The translations under genes were made by a program, and so were the position numbers. Shown here piece after piece: positions 1-13,500 of a stretch of 64,000 nt of DNA. Source of the DNA: Chondrosia reniformis (taxonomy: Eukaryota; Porifera; Demospongiae; Chondrillida; Chondrillidae). The DNA is taken from positions 2,296,501-2,360,500 of the forward strand of contig OX359192.1 in assembly GCA_947172415.1 (NCBI GenBank). The letters are read 5' to 3'. The first letter of the stretch is position 1. Each line of letters starts with the position of its first letter. The notes under the pieces were generated by a model, which was given only the letters and a program-made list of their open reading frames with translations, did not search any database and was not told the DNA's origin.

Positions 1-43
1 CTACCTAGCTATTACAAAAGGCGTCTGCTGTCTTTCTTGTTAG

Positions 44-640
44 GGTTATGTGTTCCGTATTACGGGAGGTAACGACAAGCAAGGATTTCCTATGAAGCAG
101 GGGGTCTTAACAAATGGACGCGTCAGGTTACTGCTATCTAAGGGACACTCTTGTTACAGGCCAAGAAGAAAGGGAGAAAGAAAGAGAAAGAGTGTTAGAG
201 GATGTATTGTAGACTACAACCTTTCTGTACTGAATCTTATGATTGTTAAGAAAGGAGAAAATGCTATTCCAGGACTAACCGATGAGCCCATTCCATCTCG
301 TTTGGGTCCTAAGCGTGTCGGGAAGATCAGGAAGATGTTCAACTTGAGCAAGTTAGATGATGTACGTCAGTACGTGATCAGGAGGCCTCTCCCAGTAAAG
401 GAAGGAAAGAAGCCTCAGTTTAAGGCTCCGAAAATCCAGCGCCTAATCACTCCAGTTGTGTTGCAGAGAAAGAGGAGAAGACGCGCTCAGAAGATTGCTT
501 GGGCCAAGAAGAGCAAAGAGGACGCTACCCAGTATGCGAAGTTACTAGCACAAAGAGCAAAGGAAGCTCGAGAAAAGAGACAGGAAGCAATTAAAAGAAG
601 GCGATTGTCCAGTGGCCGAGGATCTACATCTTCAGCATAA
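44..640 (+). CDS. RPS6: Ribosomal protein S6 (eS6), 3' exon, partial at 5' end
   Basis: This is the last coding exon of 40S subunit protein eS6. An intron ends with TAG at 41-43 and the exon reads [12 protein letters not shown] in frame to a TAA at 638-640. Family motifs are dense: [60 protein letters not shown] and the basic C-terminal helix ending RRRLSS. In animals the RRRLSS serines are the S6-kinase sites. About the first 50 residues of the family are missing, so the 5' exons lie left of the window. An apparent start at 50 is a GTG inside the exon, not the real initiator. The gene is tail-to-tail with the minus-strand gene at 786-2389. Identification is secure. Confidence 0.97.
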   Translation, partial: GYVFRITGGNDKQGFPMKQGVLTNGRVRLLLSKGHSCYRPRRKGERKRKSVRGCIVDYNLSVLNLMIVKKGENAIPGLTDEPIPSRLGPKRVGKIRKMFNLSKLDDVRQYVIRRPLPVKEGKKPQFKAPKIQRLITPVVLQRKRRRRAQKIAWAKKSKEDATQYAKLLAQRAKEAREKRQEAIKRRRLSSGRGSTSSA

Positions 641-775
641 CATGTTACTGAATGCCAAATACATTGTTGTCTCATTGTTAATGTTAAAATTTACAAAGCA
701 TTCATGTGAAATAATAATATTGGTCTGGCATGATTTTGGACCATATTATAGTATTGAAAATTCATGAACATTACA

Positions 776-781
776 AATAAA
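776..781 (+). promoter_or_regulatory. Poly(A) signal AATAAA for RPS6
   Basis: A canonical AATAAA lies 136 bases after the RPS6 stop. Cleavage usually occurs 10-30 bases downstream, which would fall inside the last coding exon of the convergent minus-strand gene (786-975). Confidence 0.7.
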
Positions 782-785
782 TTGT

Positions 786-2389
786 TTATGACATAGTACT
801 TGGTATGCTAAGAGAAGACAGAATTCGGTTAGAGAAGCATTGAATAGAGACATCGTCATTGTATAGCTCTACCATAGACGTGGTCCCATTTGGTCCTGGT
901 ATCTCCTTGGTGTTCTCAACAGTGACCTCTGTAATGGCTCTAATCTGATCAGAAGTCACCAAGTTGTCATATTGACTATATTAAGATAACAACAGACCAA
1001 GGTTATTACACACACATCAACATTGGCCAACTATCACAAAAGACACACAACATGCCAAAAATGTATGAATTACAATACTTACTGGTCGCCATCGATACTG
1101 CTGCTGCTCTCATTGATAATGCTAGTGTGGAATGAGCCATCCTCAATGTCTTCTGGGGCTATCTCTTCAATCACCTCAACCTCGTGGGTCAGGGTGAGGA
1201 GGTCATCAGTAGCCACGATATCACTCTGATCCGGAGAACTTGTGGAGATGGTAGCAACCAATTCTACTCCAGAAGTGTTACTATGGAGACGGGAGGGATC
1301 TAGAGGAAGAAAGGATGATAGGGAGGTGGCAAGCCCCTCCGTTGAGTCCATAGTGGCAGTTTTCCCTTCAGAGGACAAAGGAGGCAGTGAACCATTGGTG
1401 ATTGTAGAGAAGTGGTGAACTTCACTGAGTTCATCATCTGAAGTGTCGCTGTAACTTTCAGAGACTATATAGAGGCCATGTTTGTGGAGCCATTCATTCA
1501 TCCACAAATAGGTTGGGTTGAAGTGCTGCACCGGACACAACTCTTTGGCTTTTTCTTGCAGTGACTTGCGAGTAACTTTACCACTTTGAATATTTGTCAA
1601 AACCCAATCTAACAGGATCTGATCATAGTGATTATTCCACACATCAGCTTCTTGTAGCTTTTGTAATCTTAATCTTTTTGGTCTTTTTCCTTTGACTTCT
1701 GAAGAAATTACTCCTGTACGAGCTACATCTTCAGGCAGCACCTTCCACCTTAGTTCTAGGGCCTTATTATCATCAAAATCATCACATTTCTTTTCCTTCA
1801 AGTTTATATGATATCTCCTGGCAAACTTGACATACCAACCCAGAGAAGCTTGAAACTTGGGATTACTTTTCAACTGTAGAGCCCTGTCCCTTACACTTTT
1901 TGAAGTCAAGTTTTTCCCTTCAACCCACGAATGCTTTATCCATTCAAGAAGGCTCCGATCTAATTCTGCATCATTAACTTTTCTCCCTTGACCTGGACGT
2001 CTGTAAATTGCTGTCCCCGCTTCTTCTGCAACACTAGCAATTATACCAATTTCCTTACTCCACCTTGACAAACACCTTCTCGACACATTAAGGGCCAAGG
2101 CAGCCTGACTTGTTGACTCCATTTGGGCCGCCTGCTGAACAGCCTGCAATTTGAAGGATGCCGTATACGTCCTCTTCCTATTTTTGACATTAGTATCAAT
2201 GTCTTGATAATTTGTTCTCTTCTTCCAGTTGTTAAACCAGTTCTGTGACGCTTTGAAACTACTATCATACCTTTTCCCTACTTCGAAGGCCTTTTGTCTT
2301 ATTTCTGCTGGAGTTAGGTTATTACCCATTTTCCTTTGAAGCAATACCCACTGATAGACTTCTCGATCGATGTCTTCTCGTTTTCCCAT
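786..2389 (-). CDS. CENP-B/pogo-type helix-turn-helix protein, no DDE catalytic domain
   Basis: Two coding exons on the minus strand, 1083..2389 and 786..975, encode about 498 residues. The first exon begins MGKREDIDREVYQW and is uninterrupted. Its donor is CCA|GTAAGT, and the last exon opens after a TAG acceptor with the phase kept. I see a CENP-B-like HTH (about residues 10-55), a Psq/Brinker-like HTH starting RKRTYTASFKLQAVQQA (about 70-115), and two more CENP-B-type HTH stretches (about 150-210 and 255-310). An acidic, Ser-rich tail follows. No DDE/D transposase domain follows the HTHs. The likely role is a DNA-binding protein domesticated from a Tigger/pogo transposase, nuclear by inference. 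It is head-to-head with the guanylyl cyclase gene. A bare transposase fragment is less likely, because the frame is intact and spliced. Confidence 0.75.
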
Positions 2390-2849
2390 TTAGTTTGGTA
2401 TTTAAACCTATACAAACACAAAAACTCAACAATATCCATATAGCCATTTTTAATTCCATATAATGCCTACCTCAGCCGTTGGGTGAGCTTGATTTAGAAA
2501 CTATATTGAATTCAGAGTTGTACTACCGCCCATCCAACGATGACTGTATTTTTCATTAGTACAGGATCCTTTAAGAGGTTACGAGAGATATCCTTTGTAC
2601 GAATCTGGTTAATTTACCAGCCAATATGTCGTTTCTGAAACGTAACGAGAATGTTTAGGAAATGAAAGGGTTTTACCCACAATCCCGGGTAATTTGAAAT
2701 TAATGTTGTGAGAGGGTGTTTAGCGCAGCCGATAGGTGAAGTAGTTGTCATGGAAGCAACGGAGGATATCAGCTTGTACCGGACTTGCAGCTGCCCTGCT
2801 AAAGTCCTGCAAAAGTCATTTTATCTTGGTCCTTCAGCAAACGAGGACG
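2390..2849. promoter_or_regulatory. Divergent intergenic region between HTH gene and guanylyl cyclase gene
   Basis: These 460 bp separate two start codons pointing away from each other and must hold the 5' UTRs and promoters of both genes. I see no TATA box placed convincingly and no repeat. The short open frame at 2745-2954 overlaps the true first exon in another frame and is not counted. Confidence 0.5.
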
Positions 2850-5800
2850 ATGGAACGTAAATTTCCAAAGGGCATTATTCTGGCTGCTCTACTGTGTAAG
2901 TATGATATATGCACTTTTTGTAAGCCCATATTTAGCTCTTTAGTTTCACTTTAAACTGTAGCTGCCCTAAGTATAGGCAATGGAGCGTATCTTGAAATGG
3001 ACCCCACCTTCAGTCCTCCAGAGATAGAACCCACTGATCCTGATGAAATGTATTATAGTTCCCCTGAAAACGAAGAGAACCTCCTCCCTGTTCTGGTTCA
3101 CCTTAAAGATGATGCTGGAAATGCCATTGCAGATAATGTAGTGATAACAGCGACTACCATTTTAGGAAGCCTATGGAACTCCACCTCGCCTTTGAACGAC
3201 AGTGATGATACATATGCAGGAAGGTTGTGTGAAAGAAGCAAGCGACATCACTCTTACTTTCCACCGCCCTACTTTACTGCTGAACGTATTATTTGCAACA
3301 ATAATACTGGGTTTCCCAAAGGAGATGTACAAAATACAACATATGATGGAGTTGCAAGATTTGAGCGTCTGTTGAACACCCAAAGAACTGATGCTGTTAG
3401 AAGGCTATACTTTGTGGCAGAATATAACAATACCATTCTCACTACATTCAGTCATCCCTTTACTGTCTATCCTTCTGGAGCTAAACTGGAAATGGTATCT
3501 CCCAGTCAAATCCCTGACACATATGTTAATCACCCAATGACCATTGTGGTTCAAACAATGATGGCAGATGACCCTGTTTCTCCGACTAGTTATAGTGCTC
3601 TAACAATTGGTCGGCATTCTGTGCTAACTGTTGACTTGACTGTTTCTTGGGATAGAAAGCATTTCGCTGCCCTCTTCAAGCCAGGATATGTTTATCACTT
3701 CCATTCACTAATCTCCACTGAAGTTATCCTGGGTGGTTCTGATGTATCAGAAAATGCCAAGGAAGATTTACGGATAAGAAAGAGATGTATCAATGGAAGT
3801 GCTACATTTGAAGATGTTCGTATTCTGACAGAAGCTACTGATGTTCATTTGAATATCACCCAATCCCAGCCACATTATCCCTGGACTAGAGTTCCGTTTG
3901 AATACAATGATGTGTTAGTGATGGATGGCATTGCTAATGTTTTAAACCTTTCGTACTCCCAAAATGGTGGGGTCTTTGTAACAAATGGCTTTAATGTCTC
4001 TGGTAAGTTGATACATCTTAAAAGGCCAACGCATGGAATATCTCACAGTGTGTTTTGTAATTAACTGTAGCCTCAACTGGAGTTAACATAACCTATTCAA
4101 CTGGGGTACTGGATGCCTTTCTGCCCCAGGTAATTGATGCTAACATTCCTTTCACCAGCACTCTCACTGTTGAAGTGACAGATGTCATGGAATATGTTAT
4201 CACTGATGGAACGGACTCATCCTTGGAAGTTACAACTGTAATAGACCCACCTGGTGCCTGTATTTCAGCAGACAGTGACTTTCAACTAGTGAAAGGTGTA
4301 GGTGTATTCAGAGGTTCCATCTGTGCACCTGGGGAAAATATCCGCTTGAGGTTCATTACTATGACCTCTGATAATACAACTCTGTCAACCCCTTGGACCC
4401 CATACTTTGATGTGACAGGTAAAATGGATGCTATGTACGTATGTACATGGTTTGAGTGTGTGTTGTTTATTCTAAATGTATATTTTTATAGGAGAACTTC
4501 ATTTAGCTGAAATTGGTGCAAAATTTTCCTTATCCATTCTTAATGGTTTCTTCATGGCTGCCTTTGATATCATAAACGATGGTCACTGGAATGACGTTGT
4601 AGAATATGACTTTACAGGTACGTACATACATGCCTATTTGTGATCTTGTCACACATTATTTGTTGGAGGATTATGCATATAGTATTCGATCAGTGCATCT
4701 AATGTACGTATATGTAATCAAAGCTATGTTTACTTCTTATTAAAATGATATTTTATGGTATTTTTATTTTTAACATTTGCTGTAAATATATCTTATGATT
4801 CTGTATTGATTTTCATTTCTGTAAATGTACGTACAATGGTAATATTTTGGAAGCTTAAAGTACGTGTTGTGATCTCATATTGATAATTCTTAAAATCCTT
4901 TTACACTTAAAAACATTTCTTGTGGAAATTTCTAGTTTTACATTACTGCTTTCTACCAGATATAGTGCATTATATATTATTGTAGTCCATCTGTATATCG
5001 TATACCTATACAGGTGAAGGGCGCAAGGTAGTTGGTAGGACCTATCTTGCAACACAACCTGGCCCGCAGGATGCCATCTCATTTTACAAGCAGATTAAAG
5101 CTCAAAATGAAGACACAAGCCAACACAGGATAGTCGGCATTGTGGGGGCATATGATGAAGAGTCTACCACAGAACTCAGTACCATATCTCAGTCTGAAGG
5201 CATGCCTTTGGTCGGGTTCGCGGCTTCAAATGATGACTTGTCCTCAAAGGTAGTGTGAAACTCTAAGTTCTCCATACAAAGTTTTAATTATTGAATTATT
5301 GATATTTCTAGAAAGAGCATCAATTCTTCAGTCGTATTAACCCAAGTGAGGGTGCCAAGTACAAAACACTAGGTATATATTTCAAAAAGTTGTTTTGGAC
5401 AAAAGTGGTAAGTCTTATGATGATATATGACAGCACTTGTATTTGTAGCTCCTAGCAATGCACTATATTTGCTGCAACAATTGTACTGTAGCTCAGTGGT
5501 AGAGCACTGGTGGTCATAACCAGCTGTTCTAGCTTAAATTCCCAGCAATTGCTTCTTTTATGTTTTTTCCTTCTTGATTATATACTTGTGGTTTGATTGT
5601 CACTTTGATGATTTATTACCTATAATTACGTACATTTCTGGCCTGCCTCCAAAAACAGTTTGTGTCAGTCAATGTTTATAAGATATATATTGTATCCTTA
5701 TCCAAAGTCTATAGCTTTAATCCTCTAATTCATCTTATAGGCTGTTAGTCAAGTAGAAAATGGCATTTTAGATTACTCTTATCCTTTGTTTGTAGGTTGT

Positions 5801-8800
5801 TATAAGGGATTCTCAAAATCAGGTTCCACTTGCATTCTTTAACGGCATGTCTGAAAGTGGAATTGAAGTGGTTCTTGAAGTTATATTTCCTACAGCGACA
5901 GGACCAACAGGTGACTTTACAGGGCTTCCTGGAATGGAGGACGAAGTTGATAGAATTAAAAATGCTGGCTCTAAAATAATTGTTAACTTTGCCACCTACA
6001 ACAGCATGCACTTTGTGCTTCATGAAGCTATGAGGTATGTACGTATGTACATATGTATGTGTGTATATACCACGTACGTATGGACATATATATACGTATG
6101 TGTGTATATACTATGAAAATATAAACAAGTAATTATTGAAATATTTTACAAATGGCTCATAGTATAATAAAGTTCAAAGTAATTTGTTGTATATGCAATA
6201 TCTCCACAATAATACGTAAGTAATCACTTTATCATTCAAAATGTTTATGTATATACGTAGATTAAATATTACTTGCTCGGATGGCTACCAGTGGATAATC
6301 CATGGCCCCACTGCCTTTGCTGTGCCTACTATAAATGATGTAGCTTACTGTCAGGGAGTATTAGGTACTACTTGCTCTGACGCATTCAGAGGAGCACTGC
6401 TCTTGCTAGTGCAGTTTATTCCAGACACCACATCAGGCTACTGGGCTCAGACGCTATTCCCATACTTTACTCAGCAAGATCCATATGAAGTGTTTAGCCA
6501 TCAGAAGGCCATGACAGCACCTCTGTTAGGAGATGGCTCAATGACCCATGATGCTGTACTGGCAATTTTCATTGGAGCAATATCACTGATTAAGAATAAT
6601 ATGACTATTAATGGAAACAACTTAGTGACCGCCATTCGAGAGGTATAACCTACTTTGTAGGCTTACGTATGCATATGTACTTACTCAATAGACCAGTAAT
6701 GAACTAATGCTGTCTGTATTGTGTGTGGACAGTCACTGGACAATTACGTATTATGTCAAGCTAGCCAATTGACCAAGTGTTATAGTAATAGTTGTGCAAT
6801 CAACTCCACTGTATGTTATATAAAGGTATAAACTGTATGGATAACTATTGTTTAGGCGAGGTTTACTGGAGGAACAGGAGTTATTAGTTTGGATGATTCT
6901 GGGAACAGAGAAACATGTGAGATTTCAATCTACAATGTAGTACCAGCTTACCCATTACCTTCAACAGCTAATGAGGTTAGTCTTTGTGTGTACATCCAGT
7001 GACCTGAATGAACTTGTAATGAAACCTACAATTTTACCAAGCTTAAGGAGATATGTATTCTAAGCTGTTGGTAGATTATCAGATACAAGTCTTGTAATGG
7101 ATTATGCAGTAGAAATGCCATTATTACCTTCTGTAAATAAACATATTTAGTAGGTATCTTGTGAGATTTGCATCCACTGTACATGTGTATGTACAAGCAA
7201 GTCACATTTTTGATATCCTTTATTTTTAGGGTTCATATATTGCAGGAATTATTGTAGCTAATCCAAATTTTACTGATATCATTGAAGCCTACCTGACAGC
7301 CCGTAAAATAAGCAACACATTATATCTACCGGCATTGCTGGAGTTTGCTGCCTCAAATGCATCAAACATCAGAAGGTTTGTCTATCTATCTTCTTGTGAT
7401 AGCCTTTAACTGGATCATATACGTATTTACATTTTAATTGTTATTTAAGAATTTTATTCAGTCATACATATTACTTTTGTACTTTTATAATAATTACAGA
7501 TAAAATGTTAGTTATTTGTGGTTACTGAATTGTCATTATATAATTATAGGTCACCTTTACCATATACGTACACTGTCATTAAATACATACGTATATACAT
7601 ATAGTAAGTACCTTTCATTCTTATATCAATAATTGTCATATGCAATATGTAGGGTCACAACTTATGTTATAAATGCAAGAGCTGTGCAAAATCTGGTATT
7701 TCAAGTTATTCCTCCTTTCATATGTGGAGAAGGCTGTGGAGGTGCCAAGCTATCCAATGACAGTGTCTTCTACTATTCTCACGGCACCTGTGTGGCTGAA
7801 GACAAGTGTGAATGCTTCACTAAGGAGAACTCCACTGAGGCCGGTTATGGTCTCAGAAACTGTTCGAAGGTGCTCTGTGATCCTGAATGTAAAAATGGCT
7901 ATTGTGCAACACCTGATAATTGTGTCTGTGATGACGGATGGAGTGGTGATGATTGTGGAACAGCATTATGTCTGACGTAAGGACTATATAATTAATGATT
8001 GCCACTTTAAAGTACTAGCATTTTAATTTATGTTCAACCCTTGCTTCTCCTATTTGATATGCCAGTACCTTGACCTTACAGTGCATGTATTTACTTACTG
8101 TATTGATTTGCCTTAACAGTGCAATGGAGGTATTGCTATAGCAATCATAGAAGTGAAAGATATCTACATGAGGGCCTGTAGTATACGTATGTATATAGGG
8201 ATATAGTACTTGTGTGTATATTCAGTTAGCAATATAATAAAGATTCCTTATACTGTAGCTACGTTAAATTTATCTTTTGTATGGTACAATGTTAGAAAGT
8301 CTGAAAACACAGTTTGGGGGCTAAACCTTTTGGTCAAATGTTTCCGCCCTAAGGGTCTTTTATGAAATGATAGGGATTCCATCATAATGATAATATAGAG
8401 ATTTATCAGCAACTAAAACTTTTGCTTATCGACTGTGTTTTTACCCAATCAAAAGGCCGATGTGCCATCCAAATTAGTTTTAATACGTAGGTACTTAGTT
8501 ATAAGTCTCTTTTGGTTCATTCTGACCTTTGATAATCTCAATACTCATCTGTGTCTCACATGCAGCAATGGATGTCACAGTACTCACGGTCTGTGCACCT
8601 ACCCTGACTCTTGCACATGTAATCCCAGTTACTGGAGTCTGGACTGCTCCGAAGAGTGTACATGTCAGAATGGTACTTGTATTGAAGGACAGACTGGTAC
8701 TGGAACATGTAGTCAGTGTGACCCAGGGTACTATGGAGTCAACTGTGACATGTACTGTACCTGTAACAGCCTGCATGGAAACTGTAGTGAAGGCATTACT

Positions 8801-10447
8801 GGTAATGGCTTCTGTGAAGCCTGTGAACCTGGCTACTTTGGTAGCAATTGTGACAGTGAATGCACATGTTTAAATGGAGAGTGTTCCACTGGAGTTAGCG
8901 GGGATGGTACTTGCAGCATCTGTCAGCCGGGATATTTTGGAAGTAACTGTCAGGCTGTTTGTACATGCCAGAATGGAATTTGCTTTGACGGTATGACAAA
9001 ACTAAAAGATGCTGATAAAGAGCTACGTGTAGTTACCTTAGTTTGATAACCAAGTTTGTTGTCACAAGTTTGCATACATTAGAGGGAGAATGGATAGCAG
9101 CATACAATAGTGCTGTGGTAGCCTATATCCATGGCAGAGCAACCAGTAACTTAAACTGGTAGCCAAGCACACTCACAAATATGACTATTACTTTCATGTT
9201 CTCCTCTTCAAGTCTGTAGATTCAGTGTTACTTACATTTTAATCTACATCAATCTTTACTGTTGTCATTGAACTACTTACCTACATGTGTTCCTCAGGGC
9301 CGGATGGTGATGGTGCGTGCTCCTCTTGTGACCTGTCATGGTCTGGCGAGAACTGTGACCTCCCTCTCCCTGCCGTCATCATACCAGCTCTGCTTGCATT
9401 CATTGCTGTTGTTATCCTGCTAGTAATAGTTGGAAGGTGGTACTATAAAAGGTAAGGAGAGTATGCAGTACTTAAGCTAGTGGTTATTTGAGTACGTAAG
9501 AGATATTACGTAGACAAGTTAGAATATTTTAATCTGTAGGCCCTCATTAGCAGTCAGCAGCTGTTATGTGTACATGTATTTGTGGGCAATTCTTAAAGTT
9601 CCTATAAAGTAATTATTTTTGAATGTACTTGTATTAGACTTGAGCTATTGTATGGTATTTACTGTAGAATGAAGTATCGTGCAGCTTTGGCTAGCAATGA
9701 CTGGATTGTTGATTACAATGAAGTGCATTTATATTCCGGTGAAAATGCCCAGAGTAGTGTGGCATTTCGTAGTATGGTGTCTCTAGCTTCTGATCAGATG
9801 AAGAAAAAGTACGTATGCCATTATATGTATAGCATTGTAGTTTTACTTATTTCAACAGGTACATTTGTATAAAAACAGGGTTTCTTTTGCACTTGTCCTG
9901 CCTTAAGATATCATCCCTCCTCCTTGAAGAAAGGCAATTTAGCAATTTTAATAGCCAACAAACATTTTGAACATAGGTTGCCCATGAACCTTTAATTGTA
10001 TTTCTACCCCTGTAATATTTTCCAAAGGAAACCCTAAAATATGTACTTGTTTGTGATGTAGTCCACAATCATTTATACCTGTAGTGTCTCCACTAATGTT
10101 TAAGTGTGTTAACTTACTCATGTGGTGAGATATGAAAATCATACTTTATGTTTAGAGCTGTAGTTAGAAACACTGGCAAATGGAATGGAATTGAGATTGT
10201 GCTCAAGGGTATTAATAAAGGTACCATTGCTCTAACTATGGACATGAGAATTGAAGTGAAACAATTGAAAGATCTCAGACATCCTAATATTGTTAACTTT
10301 GTCGGAGCATCTCTGGAATTCCCCAACGTTTGTCTGTTGATGGAGCTAGCTCCTAAAGGCAGCTTAGATGATTTGGTGTCCAACGAATCCATAAACATTG
10401 ACTGGAACTTCAAATATTCTCTCTTGAAGGTTACTGACACACAACTA

Positions 10448-10501
<54 letters not shown>

Positions 10502-13500
10502 GTTGTCTATTTTATTGTGATAGATCCACCTACATGAGACAATTGACAATATATACTTGGCCACTCAAAAGTGGCACATAATGTTGTGTTATTATACAAA
10601 TATGTATGTATTTTGTTTCCCGACTTACTGTACGTACGTATGTATTCCAGTTGGAACTCTTTGACTTTACTGTTAGTAACTACCGTAGACTGCCTTTTAA
10701 TTGCGGTGTTAAATTATTGCGTTTTGCTACAATGCAAGCTGATTGTGGTTCAAAGATTGCGTTTTTTGGCAATGTCACTTTCTTCATGGCTTTGTTGGCT
10801 TCTTCCGCTACTCTCAGTGAAAGGCCTGTCTCTGCTGTGGCTAAAAGAAGCGATCAAGGCGCATACTCATATTCGATGTGTGCCTACAGACTCCTTTCAC
10901 ACGAACAATCCACATGTCATTAATGATATCATAAAGTGATAACTAACTGTTAATAAAATAGCTGATAAATTTTGCGAAAACTTTTTTGGTGGTCGCAATT
11001 AAAAGGCAGTCTACAGCATACATGAGATTTCAACTATCACATATAGGAGCCATCCTGTTATATACTTGTTTAGAGGTTCTACATCAAATTTGATATTGTC
11101 TCATACATTTAAGGAGTAATTATTTTGATATGCAGGATATTTGTCGTGGGATGTCATATTTGGCAGCTTCTCCCATAAAGTCTCATGGTCGTCTCAAGTC
11201 TTCCAATTGCGTGGTTGACAACAGATGGACCTTAAAACTAACTGACTTTGGTTTGCATCACTTGAAGGCAAACCAGAAAGGAGTTCCACCATTTACCCCT
11301 GGAAATGAGTTCCTTGACGAGTCCAGAATGGAAAGTCCTCCAGATCAGCACCAAATTAGGTAAGGATGTTACATGTGTGTAGGCAAGTCAACTGATAAGA
11401 CTTAACTTGGCATGTAGCCACATTAAAGGTGCACAATCTTTTTACTTATGTATGTGTTCAGTATGATACTGTAAAGGCTTGTTGCTGCATAGAGGGTACT
11501 GATTAATGAGAGTTACTGAGCGTAATCGCAGTGACTGGAATAACACAATAAACACGGGTTTATTTTAGTCGTGTCAGTTTATTGTATTTTTTGTCAGTTG
11601 AGAAAGATCTCTGGATTGAACCGTCCTGTATCGAATTGTTCATTGTGTTATTCCAGTCACTGTGATTATGTTCAGTAACTCTCGATAATCATGTGCTCAG
11701 TATGCAATTGTCTTGCATAAGTACCAGTTTAAGACTATTGAGCGTCAGTGGTGGTCTTGTCAGCAATTAATGGTTAATCTAAGATGCACAAGCCTCAATA
11801 ATCACTTATCATGACTGCAACAAATTTATTCTCCAAATCACTTCATTCCATCATCATTAAACTTTGAACTCTTAAATTTCCCCTATTTTTTCACTTCATT
11901 CCTTTGTACATCTGATAACGGAGGTAATCAAAATGCACTTGAATATATTTGTGACATTTGTGGTTGGAAAGGGACGTGATATGTATGTACGTATGTGCCA
12001 TTGTTGTGTTTAGTCAACTGCTATGGACAGCACCAGAAATCTTGAGGACTGGAGTGAGCCACTTGGATCATGTTGGTGCTGGTACTATTGAAGCTGATGT
12101 ATACAGTTTTGCCATTATTGTTGTGGAGCTAATGACAGGGGACATACCCTATGCTGAGCAGCTGGAATGTTTTGATGTTACTGATGTTCTTAGGGCAATT
12201 GCTGGCTTGAAGTCATCACTCACCAACCAGGTCCCACAGGTACTGATTGTGTGTGTTTGGAGTTGCATGTACGTACATACATGTATATACGTAGGTTGTA
12301 CTTTGGAAATCTTTTACTTGCAAAGTGTCCACTGCAGTTTAGTAGCCTGTTCCTAATTCTGTTAGGCATGGACCAGTGATCCCACTCTAAACTCAAGCTC
12401 GAGTGGTCTGCGCCCTCAGATTCCAGACGATGAAGAGATATCTCCAAGACTAAGGAAGGTTAGCATGTACGTACATACATATGTACATACACGTATATAT
12501 ATATATATTAACTTGTACTGTATATATATATATATATATATCAGCAACTGTTAATAATGCAAAGATATCTTACCTATACATGATGGTCGTTTTAAGTTAT
12601 TGTGTGAACACTTGTAACACTTTAAATATTTGTTTTTCTTAATTGTGTTCAACATATATATCACCAGACTCCTTTATTGGAGGGACCTCAACCTTACATT
12701 AGTAACCAGTCAGTTTTTAGAGTTAACTGATGAGTATTACAAGATACCTATGTATAATGTATGTAGTGAGTGTTTCTACAGGGCACTTGAAAACAATACA
12801 TATTGTGTTTTTGTCTGTGCAGTTTTTTAGTACTTCTATTTGCTTTCATACGTATGTATGTCTCTCTGTTTGTTTAGTTGGTTGCAAGTTGTTGGAACGA
12901 AGATGCAAAGGACAGACCTAGCTTTGGAGTCATTCTAAAAGAACTTAATTCTATTAGCCCCCAAAAGGGAGACTTGATGGACAATCTTGTCAAAATGGTG
13001 AGAATTGATGCTTCATTTATTTCATAGTTTATCATCTGGTGCTGTTTGATTTGTACAAGTTTCCAAACTAAAATTTAGTGATTCCGTGTTAGTTGTTAGT
13101 CTCAAGGAGTAATTGTGTATCTATATACCTGTAGCTGGAGAAATATTCTACAAATTTGGAAGCCATTGTGGCTGAGAGAACAGCTGAACTGGCAGCTGAG
13201 AAGCAGAAAACAGAGGATTTGGTTTGCCGTATGTTACACTTACTGTATACGTATGTATGTGGTAATTCTATGTGTATCCTACATGGGTTGTTTTCACTTC
13301 CTTCTCCTGTGTTACATAGTTGGCAATATGTATTACATCTATAGTTTGTATTGCTAGGTATGTTACCAAAAGCTATTGCTGAGGACCTGAAGCAAGGAAG
13401 GCCTATTGCTGCAGAGAGCTTTGAATGTGTGACCATCTACTTCAGCGACATAGTTGGATTCACTAAGATAGCTGGTGCTAGCACTCCATTTCAAGTGGTG

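Noticed and set aside
1023-1229. Plus-strand frame opposite the HTH gene tail
   Set aside because: Antisense shadow of the acidic C-terminus of the minus-strand gene.
9847-10440. Several minus-strand frames under the cyclase gene
   Set aside because: They are shadows of the plus-strand kinase-homology exon and its intron; no splice or family support.
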